Counted from the stretch's first letter, positions 1 through 6,937 are shown. The stretch is DNA of 11,113 bases from DASWYB01 sp036405195 (GCA_036405195.1 DASWYB010000010.1:1-11113), one strand, 5' to 3'. The notes: a model not told the origin generated them from the letters alone. Translations and numbers: made by a program.

Positions 1-135
1 CAAATTCTCCTTCTGATGGAAGGCGAGCTCTTGGCGAAAGGAACGCATAAAGAGCTTCTCAAGCAATCACCAGAATATATGCAGATCTATACAACCCAAC
101 AGAGTACCAACACCTATGAAGTACACACTCACTAA
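1..135 (+). CDS. ABC half-exporter, C-terminal end of nucleotide-binding domain (partial)
   Basis: The reading frame is open from the first base to TAA at 133-135 and gives the last 44 residues of a protein whose start lies outside the window. The visible part, ILLLMEGELLAKGTHKELL followed by a Y-x-x-IY ending, is the usual end of an ABC exporter nucleotide-binding domain, after the H-loop (the D-x-I-x-x-L-x-x-G-x-I-x-x-x-GTHxELL region). It overlaps the next half-exporter by 20 bases, so the two are almost certainly translationally coupled and form a heterodimeric exporter. The catalytic motifs are not visible, so it cannot be said from this window whether this half has the degenerate ATP site. 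Confidence 0.85.
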   Translation, partial: QILLLMEGELLAKGTHKELLKQSPEYMQIYTTQQSTNTYEVHTH

Positions 136-1876
136 TTCCCAAGCACCTACTCCCAACGAATCCATGTTCGCAGTTCTTAAAAAACTGTGGCCGTATATTA
201 CCAACGAAAAGTTACGGTTAGTCGGTGCGTTTCTGGCTATTTTGTGCAACTCCGGTCTAACTATCCTGGCACCTATTTTAGTCGGACGGGCGGTTGACCA
301 CTATATAATTCGTGGAGACTATCACGGTGTCTTGGTTTACGTTGGATATCTCTTGGCAACGTATCTCGGTATGTTGCTGAGTGGATACATTCAAACTCGA
401 ATTATGGGCATAGTGGGACAGCGTATTCTTTTTAACCTCCGCAACGCCATCTTTACGCGGCTTCAGGAGTTGCCAATTGCTTTCTTTAACCAAAATAAAG
501 GTGGCGATTTAATCTCCCGCATTAACAATGACACAGATAAACTCAACCAATTCTTTTCTCGTTCCTTGATGCAGTTTGTTGGTAATGTCTTTGTCATTAT
601 TGGGGCTGGGATTGCCATGCTTGTCGTTAATTTTACCTTGGGAAGCGCTGCCTTAGTTCCTGCTGTCGTGCTGCTCGTGTTTGCGCAGTTAACGACAGAA
701 TGGGTAAAGCGTAAAAACCTAGAGAATCTCCAGACTACAGGTGGTATGAGTGCCGAGATTGCTGAAAGCCTTCAAAATTTTAAAGTGATTATTGCTTTTA
801 ACCGTCGTGATTACTTCCGCAAAAAGTTTGAAGAAGTAAACGAAAAAAATTACCATGCGTCAATTTCGTCGGGTATTGCCAATAGTACGTACGTACCAAC
901 GTTTGGTTTAGCTTCGAATGTGGGCCAGATGATTGTTATTGTCTACGGTCTCTACCTCATTTCGCAGGGGAGCTTTACGTTTGGGCTTCTCATTAGTTAC
1001 TTAGCCTACGTCTCTCGCTTTTACGATCCACTTCGTCAAATGGCAGCTTTGTGGTCTGATCTTCAGACGGCATTGGCAGCTTGGGAGCGAATCGGTGAAA
1101 TCCTAGCTATGAAGAGTAATTTAACCGTGGTTAAGGCCAGCGAAGATGCGAAGGGTAAAGGCATTATTGAATTTAAAAAAGTCGGATTTCAGTATCCGGA
1201 TGGCGCTCCTGTTCTGACAAATATCAACTTTGTGATGTATCCTGGCAAGACGTACGCATTAGTGGGACCTACGGGCGGCGGGAAAACCACGACAGCGTCT
1301 CTGATTGCTCGCCTGTACGATCCAACAGAGGGAACGGTCTACTTGAATGGTCAAGATATCCGTACGTATGAAGCCGATGTTCGGACTGCCAAGATTGGTT
1401 TTATTTTGCAAGATCCATTCTTGTTCACCGGTACAGTCCGAGAAAATATTCTCTATGGTAATAACGCATATGCTGAGTATACCAATGAACAACTTGTTGA
1501 GCTGCTCGAAAGAGAGGGTTTAAGCGATCTATTAAAGCGATTTGATCAAGGACTCGATACTCCGGTTACTACAAGCGCGGACGGTATTAGTCTTGGACAG
1601 AAGCAGCTTATCGCCTTTATGCGTGCTCTTCTACGTCACCCCGATATCCTTATCCTCGATGAAGCGTCTGCAAACATCGATACGGTAACAGAGCAGATTC
1701 TGGATGAGATCTTAAAACGTCTTCCTGCTCAAACCGCACGTGTCATTATTGCCCACCGACTCAATACGATTGAGAACGCGGACGAGATTCTCTTTGTCAA
1801 CGGAGGGAAGATTACTCCAGCTGGTTCTCTCGATCATGCGGTCGAGCTCCTGACGAGTGGTGTAAAATCTAGTTAG
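116..1876 (+). CDS. ABC exporter half-transporter, fused membrane and ATPase domains (MdlB/LmrD type)
   Basis: The 586-residue protein is a full-length type IV ABC half-exporter. The six-helix membrane domain spans about residues 33-310 and the ATPase domain about 350-580. Visible motifs are the A-loop Tyr360, Walker A GPTGGGKTT (384-392), Q-loop Gln432, TVRENI x-loop (440-445), Walker B ILILDE with catalytic Glu516, and H-loop His547. The signature is ISLGQ (491-495) instead of LSGGQ. A consensus Walker B with an altered signature is what one half of an asymmetric heterodimer often shows, which fits the overlapping upstream half. The start at 116 lies inside the previous gene and has no Shine-Dalgarno, so reinitiation is likely. 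Met17 (164) is a possible alternative start. The substrate cannot be told: drugs, peptides and lipids are all possible. The gene ends in TAG just before a terminator. Confidence 0.95.
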   Translation: MKYTLTNSQAPTPNESMFAVLKKLWPYITNEKLRLVGAFLAILCNSGLTILAPILVGRAVDHYIIRGDYHGVLVYVGYLLATYLGMLLSGYIQTRIMGIVGQRILFNLRNAIFTRLQELPIAFFNQNKGGDLISRINNDTDKLNQFFSRSLMQFVGNVFVIIGAGIAMLVVNFTLGSAALVPAVVLLVFAQLTTEWVKRKNLENLQTTGGMSAEIAESLQNFKVIIAFNRRDYFRKKFEEVNEKNYHASISSGIANSTYVPTFGLASNVGQMIVIVYGLYLISQGSFTFGLLISYLAYVSRFYDPLRQMAALWSDLQTALAAWERIGEILAMKSNLTVVKASEDAKGKGIIEFKKVGFQYPDGAPVLTNINFVMYPGKTYALVGPTGGGKTTTASLIARLYDPTEGTVYLNGQDIRTYEADVRTAKIGFILQDPFLFTGTVRENILYGNNAYAEYTNEQLVELLEREGLSDLLKRFDQGLDTPVTTSADGISLGQKQLIAFMRALLRHPDILILDEASANIDTVTEQILDEILKRLPAQTARVIIAHRLNTIENADEILFVNGGKITPAGSLDHAVELLTSGVKSS

Positions 1877-1894
1877 AAGAGGATTGTGTTCCCA

Positions 1895-1934
1895 AAAAAA
1901 TAACCGTAGACACACGAATCTACGGTTATTTTTT
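1895..1934. terminator. Bidirectional hairpin terminator between converging genes
   Basis: A perfect 16-bp inverted repeat (arms 1895-1910 and 1919-1934, core TAACCGTAGA/TCTACGGTTA) encloses an 8-nt loop. It starts with an A-tract and ends with a T-tract, so it reads as an intrinsic terminator on both strands. It serves the ABC exporter from the left (stop at 1876) and the minus-strand operon from the right (stop at 1953). Confidence 0.9.
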
Positions 1935-1952
1935 ATAATTTCAAGGGGTGCG

Positions 1953-2447
1953 TTAGAACGGACGGTGGCCTCCACGCATTCCTCCTCGATGGACTCCTTT
2001 GAATCCAAGTCCCCGAAGGTACTGGGTATCAATGCCATTATCTTTTGCCCACTGCTCGAGTGCGTCACGCTGTTTTTTCATTTCTGCCTGACGCTCTTGG
2101 GGAGTCATGTTTTTGAGCGTTTCTTTCGTGGCTTCCATCTGTGTTTGAAGCTCTTTTTGTTTGGCGATAATCTTTTGTTTTTGTTCTTCAGTGATTTTCT
2201 TGTTGGTCACTGCTTGGGTGAGCTTATCGTCAATACGCTTCTCCATCGTGGCCTGAACCTGAGATTTGTGCTCGGTGAAAACCTGTTCAACGTCGCTTTC
2301 TTTTAAGTTAAACTTTTCTGAAAGCCTTTGTACAAGCGTTTTACCGTCACTGGCCGCTGTATCATGAGCGAGCGTATGCATTGCTCCAAGTGATACGACT
2401 CCAAGGGCTGCAAGCCCAAGAATTGGGAAGAGATACTTTGTTTTCAT
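1953..2447 (-). CDS. Secreted helical protein, DUF2680/Spy-CpxP-like
   Basis: The 164-residue protein has a clear signal peptide: a Lys-containing start, a hydrophobic stretch at about 6-22, and probable cleavage near Ala27. There is no lipobox cysteine. The mature part is charged, Gln/Lys/Glu-rich and predicted helical. It carries ITEEQ (85-89) and MTPQE (114-118), each followed by a long basic-acidic helix, like the LTxxQ motifs of Spy/CpxP envelope chaperones. The overall plan also resembles DUF2680 (YckD-like) proteins. The last 17 residues are unlike the rest, rich in Gly, Arg and His (GFKGVHRGGMRGGHRPF). I chose ATG 2447 because AAAGGTGGTGAG lies just upstream; GTG codons at 2459 and 2456 are possible but would place that Shine-Dalgarno inside the gene. 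It is the last gene of the two-component/ABC operon. The function is inferred: chaperone, adaptor or sensor partner outside the membrane. Confidence 0.85.
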   Translation of the reverse strand: MKTKYLFPILGLAALGVVSLGAMHTLAHDTAASDGKTLVQRLSEKFNLKESDVEQVFTEHKSQVQATMEKRIDDKLTQAVTNKKITEEQKQKIIAKQKELQTQMEATKETLKNMTPQERQAEMKKQRDALEQWAKDNGIDTQYLRGLGFKGVHRGGMRGGHRPF

Positions 2448-2503
2448 TGTACTCACCACCTTTCTTACTCGCTAGGTTACCAGCCGAAACTGAGAATTTG
2501 CTT

Positions 2504-2529
2504 ATATTAAGAGACTAACTCTTTAATAT
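2504..2529 (-). other. AU-rich hairpin at the ATPase stop codon, inside the operon
   Basis: ATATTAAGAG (2504-2513) and CTCTTTAATAT (2519-2529) form a 10-bp stem with one bulged base and a 5-nt loop. It covers the last codons and stop of the ATPase gene. In the minus-strand transcript it is not followed by a clear U-run, so it is more likely a processing or stability element between the ATPase and the secreted-protein gene than a terminator. The A+T richness makes chance possible. Confidence 0.35.
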
Positions 2530-3205
2530 GGCCGGCATGGTGAATTAACTTGCCATCTTTAAGCTGAAAAGTCATATCTGTGTGTTTCGTAATGTTAAGG
2601 TCATGTGTTACCACAAGAATAGTTGTTTGCTCGGTTTTCGCAAGGTGGCGAAGAAGCTCGACGATCATTTTACTCGTGTTGCTGTCTAGGTTGCCGGTCG
2701 GCTCATCAGCTAATATAAGTTTAGGTTTGTTGGCCAGGGCTCGAGCAATTGAAACCCTCTGTTGTTCTCCGCCCGATAGTCTTCCCGGCCTTCGGTGTTG
2801 TTTGTCGTCAGTGAGGCCAACTTCGTTTAAGAGATGTTCGGCTCGTTCTCGGCGCTCTTTTGTTGGGAGGCCGGCAAATTCCATGGGGAGCATAACGTTC
2901 TCGAGTGCGGTTAAGTTAGGAATAAGGTTGTAGTGTTGGAATATAAATCCAATCTTTTCTCGACGATATCGAATGAGTTTACTATCGCCAAGTTTAGTAA
3001 TGTCTTGATCGTCAACTTTTATAGATCCATGGCTTGGGCGTTCGAGTGCTCCTAGTAATGCTAAGAGCGTACTTTTACCGCTGCCACTTTTTCCAACGAT
3101 AGCAGCAAAGGACCCTGCCGGAACCTGAAAACTTAGCGTATCAACTGCTTTTACTTGGATGTCTGCGGCGTGAAACTCTTTTGTGAGATCTTTTACTTCA
3201 AGCAT
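2507..3205 (-). CDS. ABC transporter ATPase, MacB/LolD type
   Basis: The 232-residue stand-alone ATP-binding subunit has Walker A GKSGSGKST (38-46), Q-loop Gln90, signature LSGGE (143-147), Walker B LILADE (163-168), D-loop GNLD (171-174) and H-loop His201. The sequence SGGEQQRVSIARAL with ADEPTGNLD is typical of the MacB/LolD/FtsE group, which powers mechanotransmission rather than pore transport. Length is normal for the group. The start is one base after the permease stop, with GAGGAG six bases upstream, so the two are coupled and form one transporter. It should work as a dimer on the cytoplasmic side, binding the permease coupling helices. The DNA-strand context shows no separate promoter. 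Confidence 0.95.
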   Translation of the reverse strand: MLEVKDLTKEFHAADIQVKAVDTLSFQVPAGSFAAIVGKSGSGKSTLLALLGALERPSHGSIKVDDQDITKLGDSKLIRYRREKIGFIFQHYNLIPNLTALENVMLPMEFAGLPTKERRERAEHLLNEVGLTDDKQHRRPGRLSGGEQQRVSIARALANKPKLILADEPTGNLDSNTSKMIVELLRHLAKTEQTTILVVTHDLNITKHTDMTFQLKDGKLIHHAGHIKELVS

Positions 3206-3206
3206 A

Positions 3207-4568
3207 TTATTCTCCTCGTATTACTTCTGCGGGTCGTACTTTCGCAATGAGCCAGGCTGGCAGAGCGCTCCCGATAATGGCGATTATAAGTGCTGCCAAC
3301 AGGCCATAGAGTAAAATATCGTAGCTCATTACGGAATGGATATCTCGTAAGTTTGTTTGAACGGTGCTCCCAAGCTGAGAGATACGCATAAATCCACCTC
3401 CGCCTGGTCCGGCAATCATTCTTCCAGCTGTTGATCCATCGGTAGTGCTTGAGTTGGCAACAAGGGCAGAAAGAATGGGGTTGCTAAGGAAAAAGCCTAG
3501 AATCATTCCCACAATACTGCCCAACACAGTCAGAACCAATGACTCGGTTATGAATTGGGCGACCACCCGTATATTTGAGGCTCCAATAGCCTTGAGAACA
3601 CCAATTTCTTTTCGACGTTCTCGTACAATCATTATCATGGTTAAGAGCGTTATGATTGCTCCGGCCGCGAGTGAGCCAATAAGGCTGTAAAACGAAATAT
3701 TTTTTACGTTCTCTAATGGGGAAAGCGCTTGCTTGGCTGATTCTTCGTTCGACGTGACGTCAGCTTTATCTTCTCCCAATTTATTCTTTATGGCTGTTAC
3801 GGTGGCATCGAGATTGGTAACAGAGTCTACGGAAACCGTGGCGACGCTTACTTCATCTGTTTGTCCCGAAAGCCGCTGCGTTGTTTTTAAAGGCATATAG
3901 AGGCTACTATTGGCAAATTGATTGCCAGCATCATAAATGCCACTGACGGTAATTGTCGTGCCGAAAGCGGTAAATGTTGATCCGGTCATAAGGCCATTTT
4001 TTTCTGCGAGTGATTTTCCAAGGAGCGCGACATTATCGTCGGAATCGCCATTAAAGACGTTTCCACTTATTACCGAAGTACTCCCTGTAGTAAGAATGGA
4101 TGTGTCTTTGATGCCAGTTACCATGATGGGAATCGTGAATGTACGTGTTTGACCTTGTGTCCCCGGAGAAATAGTAGGTACATCACGTTGGTTAAATCGA
4201 TTTTGCCGTAATCCAAGTGTACCGGCTTCGATAGCGGTAACTAATGACGTGTCTGTTCCTGCGGTCATTCGAGCTGAGAGAGTTGCCGCTACTTTGTTAA
4301 CATGCTCAAGGTTGCTTAGGTCGTTTATTTGCGAGACAGTGAGTGGCTCTCCACCACCTTCAAATCCACGGGCTCCAGCGGGATTAACCGTAATTGTGTT
4401 ACCGATGGTTGATTTTACCGTTTCTATACGAGCCGAAACAGTTCGATAAGCAAGAAACATAATGAGGGCGAGTCCGATACTAAGTGCCAGAATGAGCGTT
4501 ATTGAAAAAGTACGTATCGTATTGCGAAAAGCGTTTCTGGCTCCATGCACGAGTATGCTCATAATCAT
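3207..4568 (-). CDS. MacB/FtsX-family ABC permease
   Basis: The 453-residue membrane protein has the four-helix MacB plan: TM1 at about 21-41, a large extracytoplasmic MacB_PCD domain (about 45-285), then TM2 (293-316), TM3 (341-363) and TM4 (418-441). The family hallmark RERRKEIGVLKAIGAS follows TM2 (316-331), and the protein ends in RPAEVIRGE, as FtsX-domain permeases do. No MacA-like adaptor gene is present, as in Gram-positive-type MacB systems. The loop between TM3 and TM4 holds an unusual Gly/Ser/Thr-rich insert (about 372-393). Two starts are possible: ATG 4568, close to AGGA, and ATG 4562, which has the better spacing from AAGGA. They differ by two residues. It is followed at one base by its ATPase and preceded by the sensor kinase after a 92-base gap. 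The substrate is unknown; an envelope or peptide stress ligand is a reasonable guess from the neighbouring kinase. Confidence 0.93.
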   Translation of the reverse strand: MIMSILVHGARNAFRNTIRTFSITLILALSIGLALIMFLAYRTVSARIETVKSTIGNTITVNPAGARGFEGGGEPLTVSQINDLSNLEHVNKVAATLSARMTAGTDTSLVTAIEAGTLGLRQNRFNQRDVPTISPGTQGQTRTFTIPIMVTGIKDTSILTTGSTSVISGNVFNGDSDDNVALLGKSLAEKNGLMTGSTFTAFGTTITVSGIYDAGNQFANSSLYMPLKTTQRLSGQTDEVSVATVSVDSVTNLDATVTAIKNKLGEDKADVTSNEESAKQALSPLENVKNISFYSLIGSLAAGAIITLLTMIMIVRERRKEIGVLKAIGASNIRVVAQFITESLVLTVLGSIVGMILGFFLSNPILSALVANSSTTDGSTAGRMIAGPGGGGFMRISQLGSTVQTNLRDIHSVMSYDILLYGLLAALIIAIIGSALPAWLIAKVRPAEVIRGE

Positions 4569-4593
4569 CCTTTCCTATTTGAGGGTTCAGTAT

Positions 4594-4625
4594 GAGCTTA
4601 GTGAGCTAGCCTGAGAAAGAGCTTA
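4594..4625. repeat. Three GAGCTTA-like repeats upstream of the permease gene
   Basis: The 92-base gap between kinase and permease contains GAGCTTA (4594-4600), GAGCTA (4603-4608) and GAGCTTA (4619-4625), all in one orientation. They could be binding sites for the operon's response regulator, since OmpR-type regulators bind direct repeats, but the spacing is irregular. Only a poor -10-like CATACT is seen before the permease on the minus strand, and no terminator. Confidence 0.25.
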
Positions 4626-4660
4626 GAATATCAATCCCGGGAAAAGATCGGATAGATTAC

Positions 4661-5716
4661 CTACTCAGCGAGTCGCGACGATGGCTGAGAAATAGGAAGC
4701 GTTACGGTAAAACGTGTTCCATTTTCGGTTCGAGGAGTGGCATCAATACTACCATGGTGCATTTCGGTAATTTTCTTGGCGATTGCGAGACCCAAGCCAT
4801 GTCCATCGGCAATTTGTTTAGAACGAGACGCATCTGCTCTATAAAAACGTTCAAAAATGTGAGGAAAATCGGATGCTTTAATTCCAATCCCTTCATCGTC
4901 GATATGAAAGATTATTTCTTTTTGTTTTCGTTTTATTGTATTCGATATCGTTACTTTGGTATGAGAAGGGCTGTATTTAATTGCGTTATCAAGCAAGATG
5001 GTGAAGAGCTCGGTCAAACTACGTTCGTCTCCTTCGATCTCACTATTTCTTACCGAATTATCAATCACAATTTCTTTTGATTTGGCCAGCGGGGCAATTT
5101 TTGTAATTGCAGCCTGTATGATGTCACCGGTTTGGCATGTTTCGAAGGCGTGTAGGGCTGCCTGAGTGGGAGGCTTTGCTAACTTGAGTAGGTTGTTGGC
5201 TAACGTTTCAAGTTTGCCTACCTCCTCCAGATTGCTCGCGTGGAGTTGTTTCGATTCTTCGAAAGTAAGATTTTTGTCGCGTAAAGCGACTTCGAGCTCG
5301 GTTTTCATTGCGGTCAGAGGGGTGCGCAATTCATGGGACGCATCGGTAATAAAACGATGTTGGGCTTCAAGAGATTCTTCGATTGGCTCAAGTGTCCTTT
5401 GTGCTAACAAGTAGCTGAGTCCTCCGCCCGCCACGAGAATAACGACGTTAAAATAAACCAGATTCATTAAAATGTGTTGTTTGCTTTGTGCAATCTCTTC
5501 GAGTCGTAACCGCCGAAATTCGGTAAACCCTCGAGGCGCAAAGAGGGTTGACTGTTGCATAGACTCAAAACGTCGGATTTCGCGATTAAACTCTTGTGTT
5601 GATACTTGATACAGAACACCGCTAAATAACCCACTTAAGACCATGAGGATAAGGAGGTACCAAAGGGTTAAGCGAAGTGAAGCCGATCGAAAGAGAGGCG
5701 TACCGAATGAGTTCAT
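4661..5716 (-). CDS. Two-component sensor histidine kinase
   Basis: The 351-residue kinase has two membrane helices (about 16-37 and 83-104) enclosing a short external segment of about 45 residues. The TLEPIEE segment after TM2 is only a vestige of a HAMP linker. The dimerisation domain follows directly, with the H-box DASHELRTPL and phospho-acceptor His128. The ATPase core has the N-box LLDNAIKYSP (Asn244), G1 DEGIG (274-278), F-box FERFYR (288-293) and G2 GHGLGL (305-310). All key residues are present. Such a small external domain suggests sensing inside the membrane or through a partner, perhaps the permease or the secreted protein of the same operon. Its ATG overlaps the regulator's TGA (ATGA), and GGAGAAAAGG supplies the Shine-Dalgarno. 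It should phosphorylate the regulator encoded just upstream. Confidence 0.95.
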   Translation of the reverse strand: MNSFGTPLFRSASLRLTLWYLLILMVLSGLFSGVLYQVSTQEFNREIRRFESMQQSTLFAPRGFTEFRRLRLEEIAQSKQHILMNLVYFNVVILVAGGGLSYLLAQRTLEPIEESLEAQHRFITDASHELRTPLTAMKTELEVALRDKNLTFEESKQLHASNLEEVGKLETLANNLLKLAKPPTQAALHAFETCQTGDIIQAAITKIAPLAKSKEIVIDNSVRNSEIEGDERSLTELFTILLDNAIKYSPSHTKVTISNTIKRKQKEIIFHIDDEGIGIKASDFPHIFERFYRADASRSKQIADGHGLGLAIAKKITEMHHGSIDATPRTENGTRFTVTLPISQPSSRLAE

Positions 5717-6393
5717 GCCTTTTCTCCAAACCGATAGCCAAAGCCTCTGATAGTGTGAATAAGGGGACGGCTTGGAAAAGGCTTATCAACTTTGGAGCGG
5801 AGATAGCCGATATACACCTCGACGGTGTTAGGGAGGATGTCGGCATCGTAGTCCCATACATGAGAAATTATCTGATCTTTCGTGAGTGTGCGGCCTTTAT
5901 TACGCATTAAGTACTCTAAAAGAGCGTACTCTTTTGTTGAAAGAGAAATAGGCTTTCCGGCTCGAGTTACGGCAAAGTTAACGGTATCTACGCGGAGGTC
6001 ATCGGTTTTCAGCAGGGAGTGGGTTGTTTCTTGAGGACGACGAAGCAATGCGCGCACCCGAGCTAAGAGCTCTTCAAAAGCAAAAGGTTTTACTAAGTAG
6101 TCATCTGCACCAGCGTTCAAGCCACCGACCCGATCTCTGACTTGATCTTTTGCTGTCAGCATCAAGATAGGGGTGTGTAAGCCTTTATCACGAACGTTTC
6201 GACAAATTTCCATGCCATCGGTTATGTCGGGCAGCATGCGGTCGAGAATAATCAGGTCATAACTTTCATCGAGCGCATAGCTCATACCCTGTTTTCCGTT
6301 GTAAACAACATCAACGGCGAAGGACTCGAGTTCGAGTCCTTTTTTTAAGGCGTTGGCAATTTTATGCTCATCTTCGATAACGAGTAATCTCAT
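5713..6393 (-). CDS. OmpR/PhoB-family response regulator
   Basis: The 226-residue protein has a receiver domain (1-118) and a winged-helix DNA-binding domain (about 128-222). In the receiver, the acidic pair Glu7/Asp8, phospho-acceptor Asp51 in LIILDRMLPD, Thr80 and Lys102 (VKPF) are all present. There is one extra residue after MLP (DITDGMEIC) compared with the common GMDGLEVC form. The DNA-binding domain ends in the typical HTIRGFGYRF. It opens the minus-strand operon and overlaps the kinase by four bases. No Shine-Dalgarno precedes ATG 6393, and a -10 box lies eight bases before it, so the transcript is probably leaderless. It likely controls its own operon, since the -35 is weak and an inverted repeat covers the -10. 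This is the only gene here that stops with TGA. Confidence 0.96.
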   Translation of the reverse strand: MRLLVIEDEHKIANALKKGLELESFAVDVVYNGKQGMSYALDESYDLIILDRMLPDITDGMEICRNVRDKGLHTPILMLTAKDQVRDRVGGLNAGADDYLVKPFAFEELLARVRALLRRPQETTHSLLKTDDLRVDTVNFAVTRAGKPISLSTKEYALLEYLMRNKGRTLTKDQIISHVWDYDADILPNTVEVYIGYLRSKVDKPFPSRPLIHTIRGFGYRFGEKA

Positions 6394-6394
6394 A

Positions 6395-6409
6395 TAGGTA
6401 TAGTATACC
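6395..6409 (-). promoter_or_regulatory. Promoter and palindrome for the two-component/ABC operon
   Basis: On the minus strand, TATACT (6407-6402) ends eight bases before the ATG at 6393, putting transcription start at about 6393-6396. No good -35 is seen; the best match, TTTCAG, has a 19-base spacer. The -10 lies in a perfect 13-base palindrome GGTATAGTATACC (6397-6409). A second inverted repeat, AGTAT (6402-6406) and ATACT (6413-6417), overlaps it. The layout suits a regulated, near-leaderless promoter. Confidence 0.6.
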
Positions 6410-6458
6410 GCGATACTGAGAAAAAACTGAAATTTTTACGCCTCTTTTTATTACATAC

Positions 6459-6487
6459 TTGACATCAATGTACCAAGTTGCTATATT
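6459..6487 (+). promoter_or_regulatory. Promoter of the MarR gene (TTGACA-17-TATATT)
   Basis: A consensus -35 TTGACA (6459-6464) is separated by exactly 17 bases from TATATT (6482-6487). The -10 ends six bases before ATG 6494, so the predicted first transcribed base is the A of the start codon. There is no Shine-Dalgarno. The mRNA is predicted to be leaderless. Confidence 0.85.
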
Positions 6488-6488
6488 G

Positions 6489-6500
6489 TTGACATGTCAA
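6489..6500. promoter_or_regulatory. Perfect 12-bp palindrome over the MarR start codon, probable operator
   Basis: TTGACATGTCAA (6489-6500) is its own reverse complement and contains the ATG (6494-6496). Its left half TTGACAT is repeated at 6459-6465, 30 bases upstream, where it forms the -35 box. MarR dimers bind palindromes of this kind, and a site here would block polymerase. Autorepression is inferred, not shown. A dimer bound here could also affect the divergent operon about 95 bases away. Confidence 0.6.
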
Positions 6501-6937
6501 ATAAAAGCATTCTTCTTACCCCCGACACAAGTTTAAAGCTTGTTATAAGTATGGCACGAGCGCAGTCTATTATCTCCCGCTACTTTGATGGTAGATTGGG
6601 AGGTGGAATCGGCCTTAACGATTTTTTGATTCTTTACTACCTTACTAGTGCGGAAGGTAATAAGTTACGTCGTGTCGACTTAGCTCACAAGATGGGTTTT
6701 ACTCCTTCAGGAGTTACCCGGCTCTTAGCTCCGATGGAGAAAATTGGTTTAATCAAACGCGAACCCAGCCAACACGATGCTCGGGTAAGTTATGTATCGC
6801 TAGCTCCGAGTGGGCAACGAATCCTGCAGGAAGAATTTGAGCGAGCTGAGTTGCTTGCCCAAGAAGTCTTGCCTTCCTCACACGAAGTAGGCGACTTTGA
6901 AAAATTCCTTTCAGTGATTGGAAAAGTAACTTCATAA
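6494..6937 (+). CDS. MarR-family transcriptional regulator
   Basis: The 147-residue length is normal for MarR. The winged helix-turn-helix covers about residues 58-112: LRRVDLAHKMGFTPSGVTRLLAPMEKIGLI is the helix-turn-helix and recognition helix, and REPSQHDARVSYVSLAPSG forms the wing, with the conserved Asp-x-Arg. The N- and C-terminal helices would form the dimer interface. There is no cysteine positioned as in OhrR-type redox sensors; a small ligand or none is more likely. It diverges from the two-component operon and converges on the ABC-F gene, so its targets may be itself, the operon, or distant genes. ATG at 6494 coincides with the predicted transcription start. Confidence 0.94.
   Translation: MSNKSILLTPDTSLKLVISMARAQSIISRYFDGRLGGGIGLNDFLILYYLTSAEGNKLRRVDLAHKMGFTPSGVTRLLAPMEKIGLIKREPSQHDARVSYVSLAPSGQRILQEEFERAELLAQEVLPSSHEVGDFEKFLSVIGKVTS

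Noticed and set aside
1712..2068. 118-codon minus-strand frame across the end of the ABC exporter
   Set aside because: It overlaps two real genes in other frames and crosses the perfect terminator hairpin.
1884..2306. 140-codon plus-strand frame opposite the secreted-protein gene
   Set aside because: It is antisense to a gene with a signal peptide and a strong Shine-Dalgarno, runs through the terminator, and has a Phe/Leu/Cys-rich composition typical of the reverse strand of Lys/Gln-rich coding sequence.
2448..2459. GTG starts for the secreted protein (2459 or 2456)
   Set aside because: They overlap the AAAGGTGGTGAG Shine-Dalgarno that is well placed for ATG 2447, and the signal peptide begins naturally at that ATG.
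4664..4689. CTCAGC...GCTGAG inverted repeat at the end of the kinase gene
   Set aside because: Only six pairs around a 14-base loop and no T-run; not a credible terminator.
4754..5080. 108-codon plus-strand frame inside the kinase gene
   Set aside because: It lies opposite the conserved ATPase core of the kinase and resembles no family; no promoter or Shine-Dalgarno.
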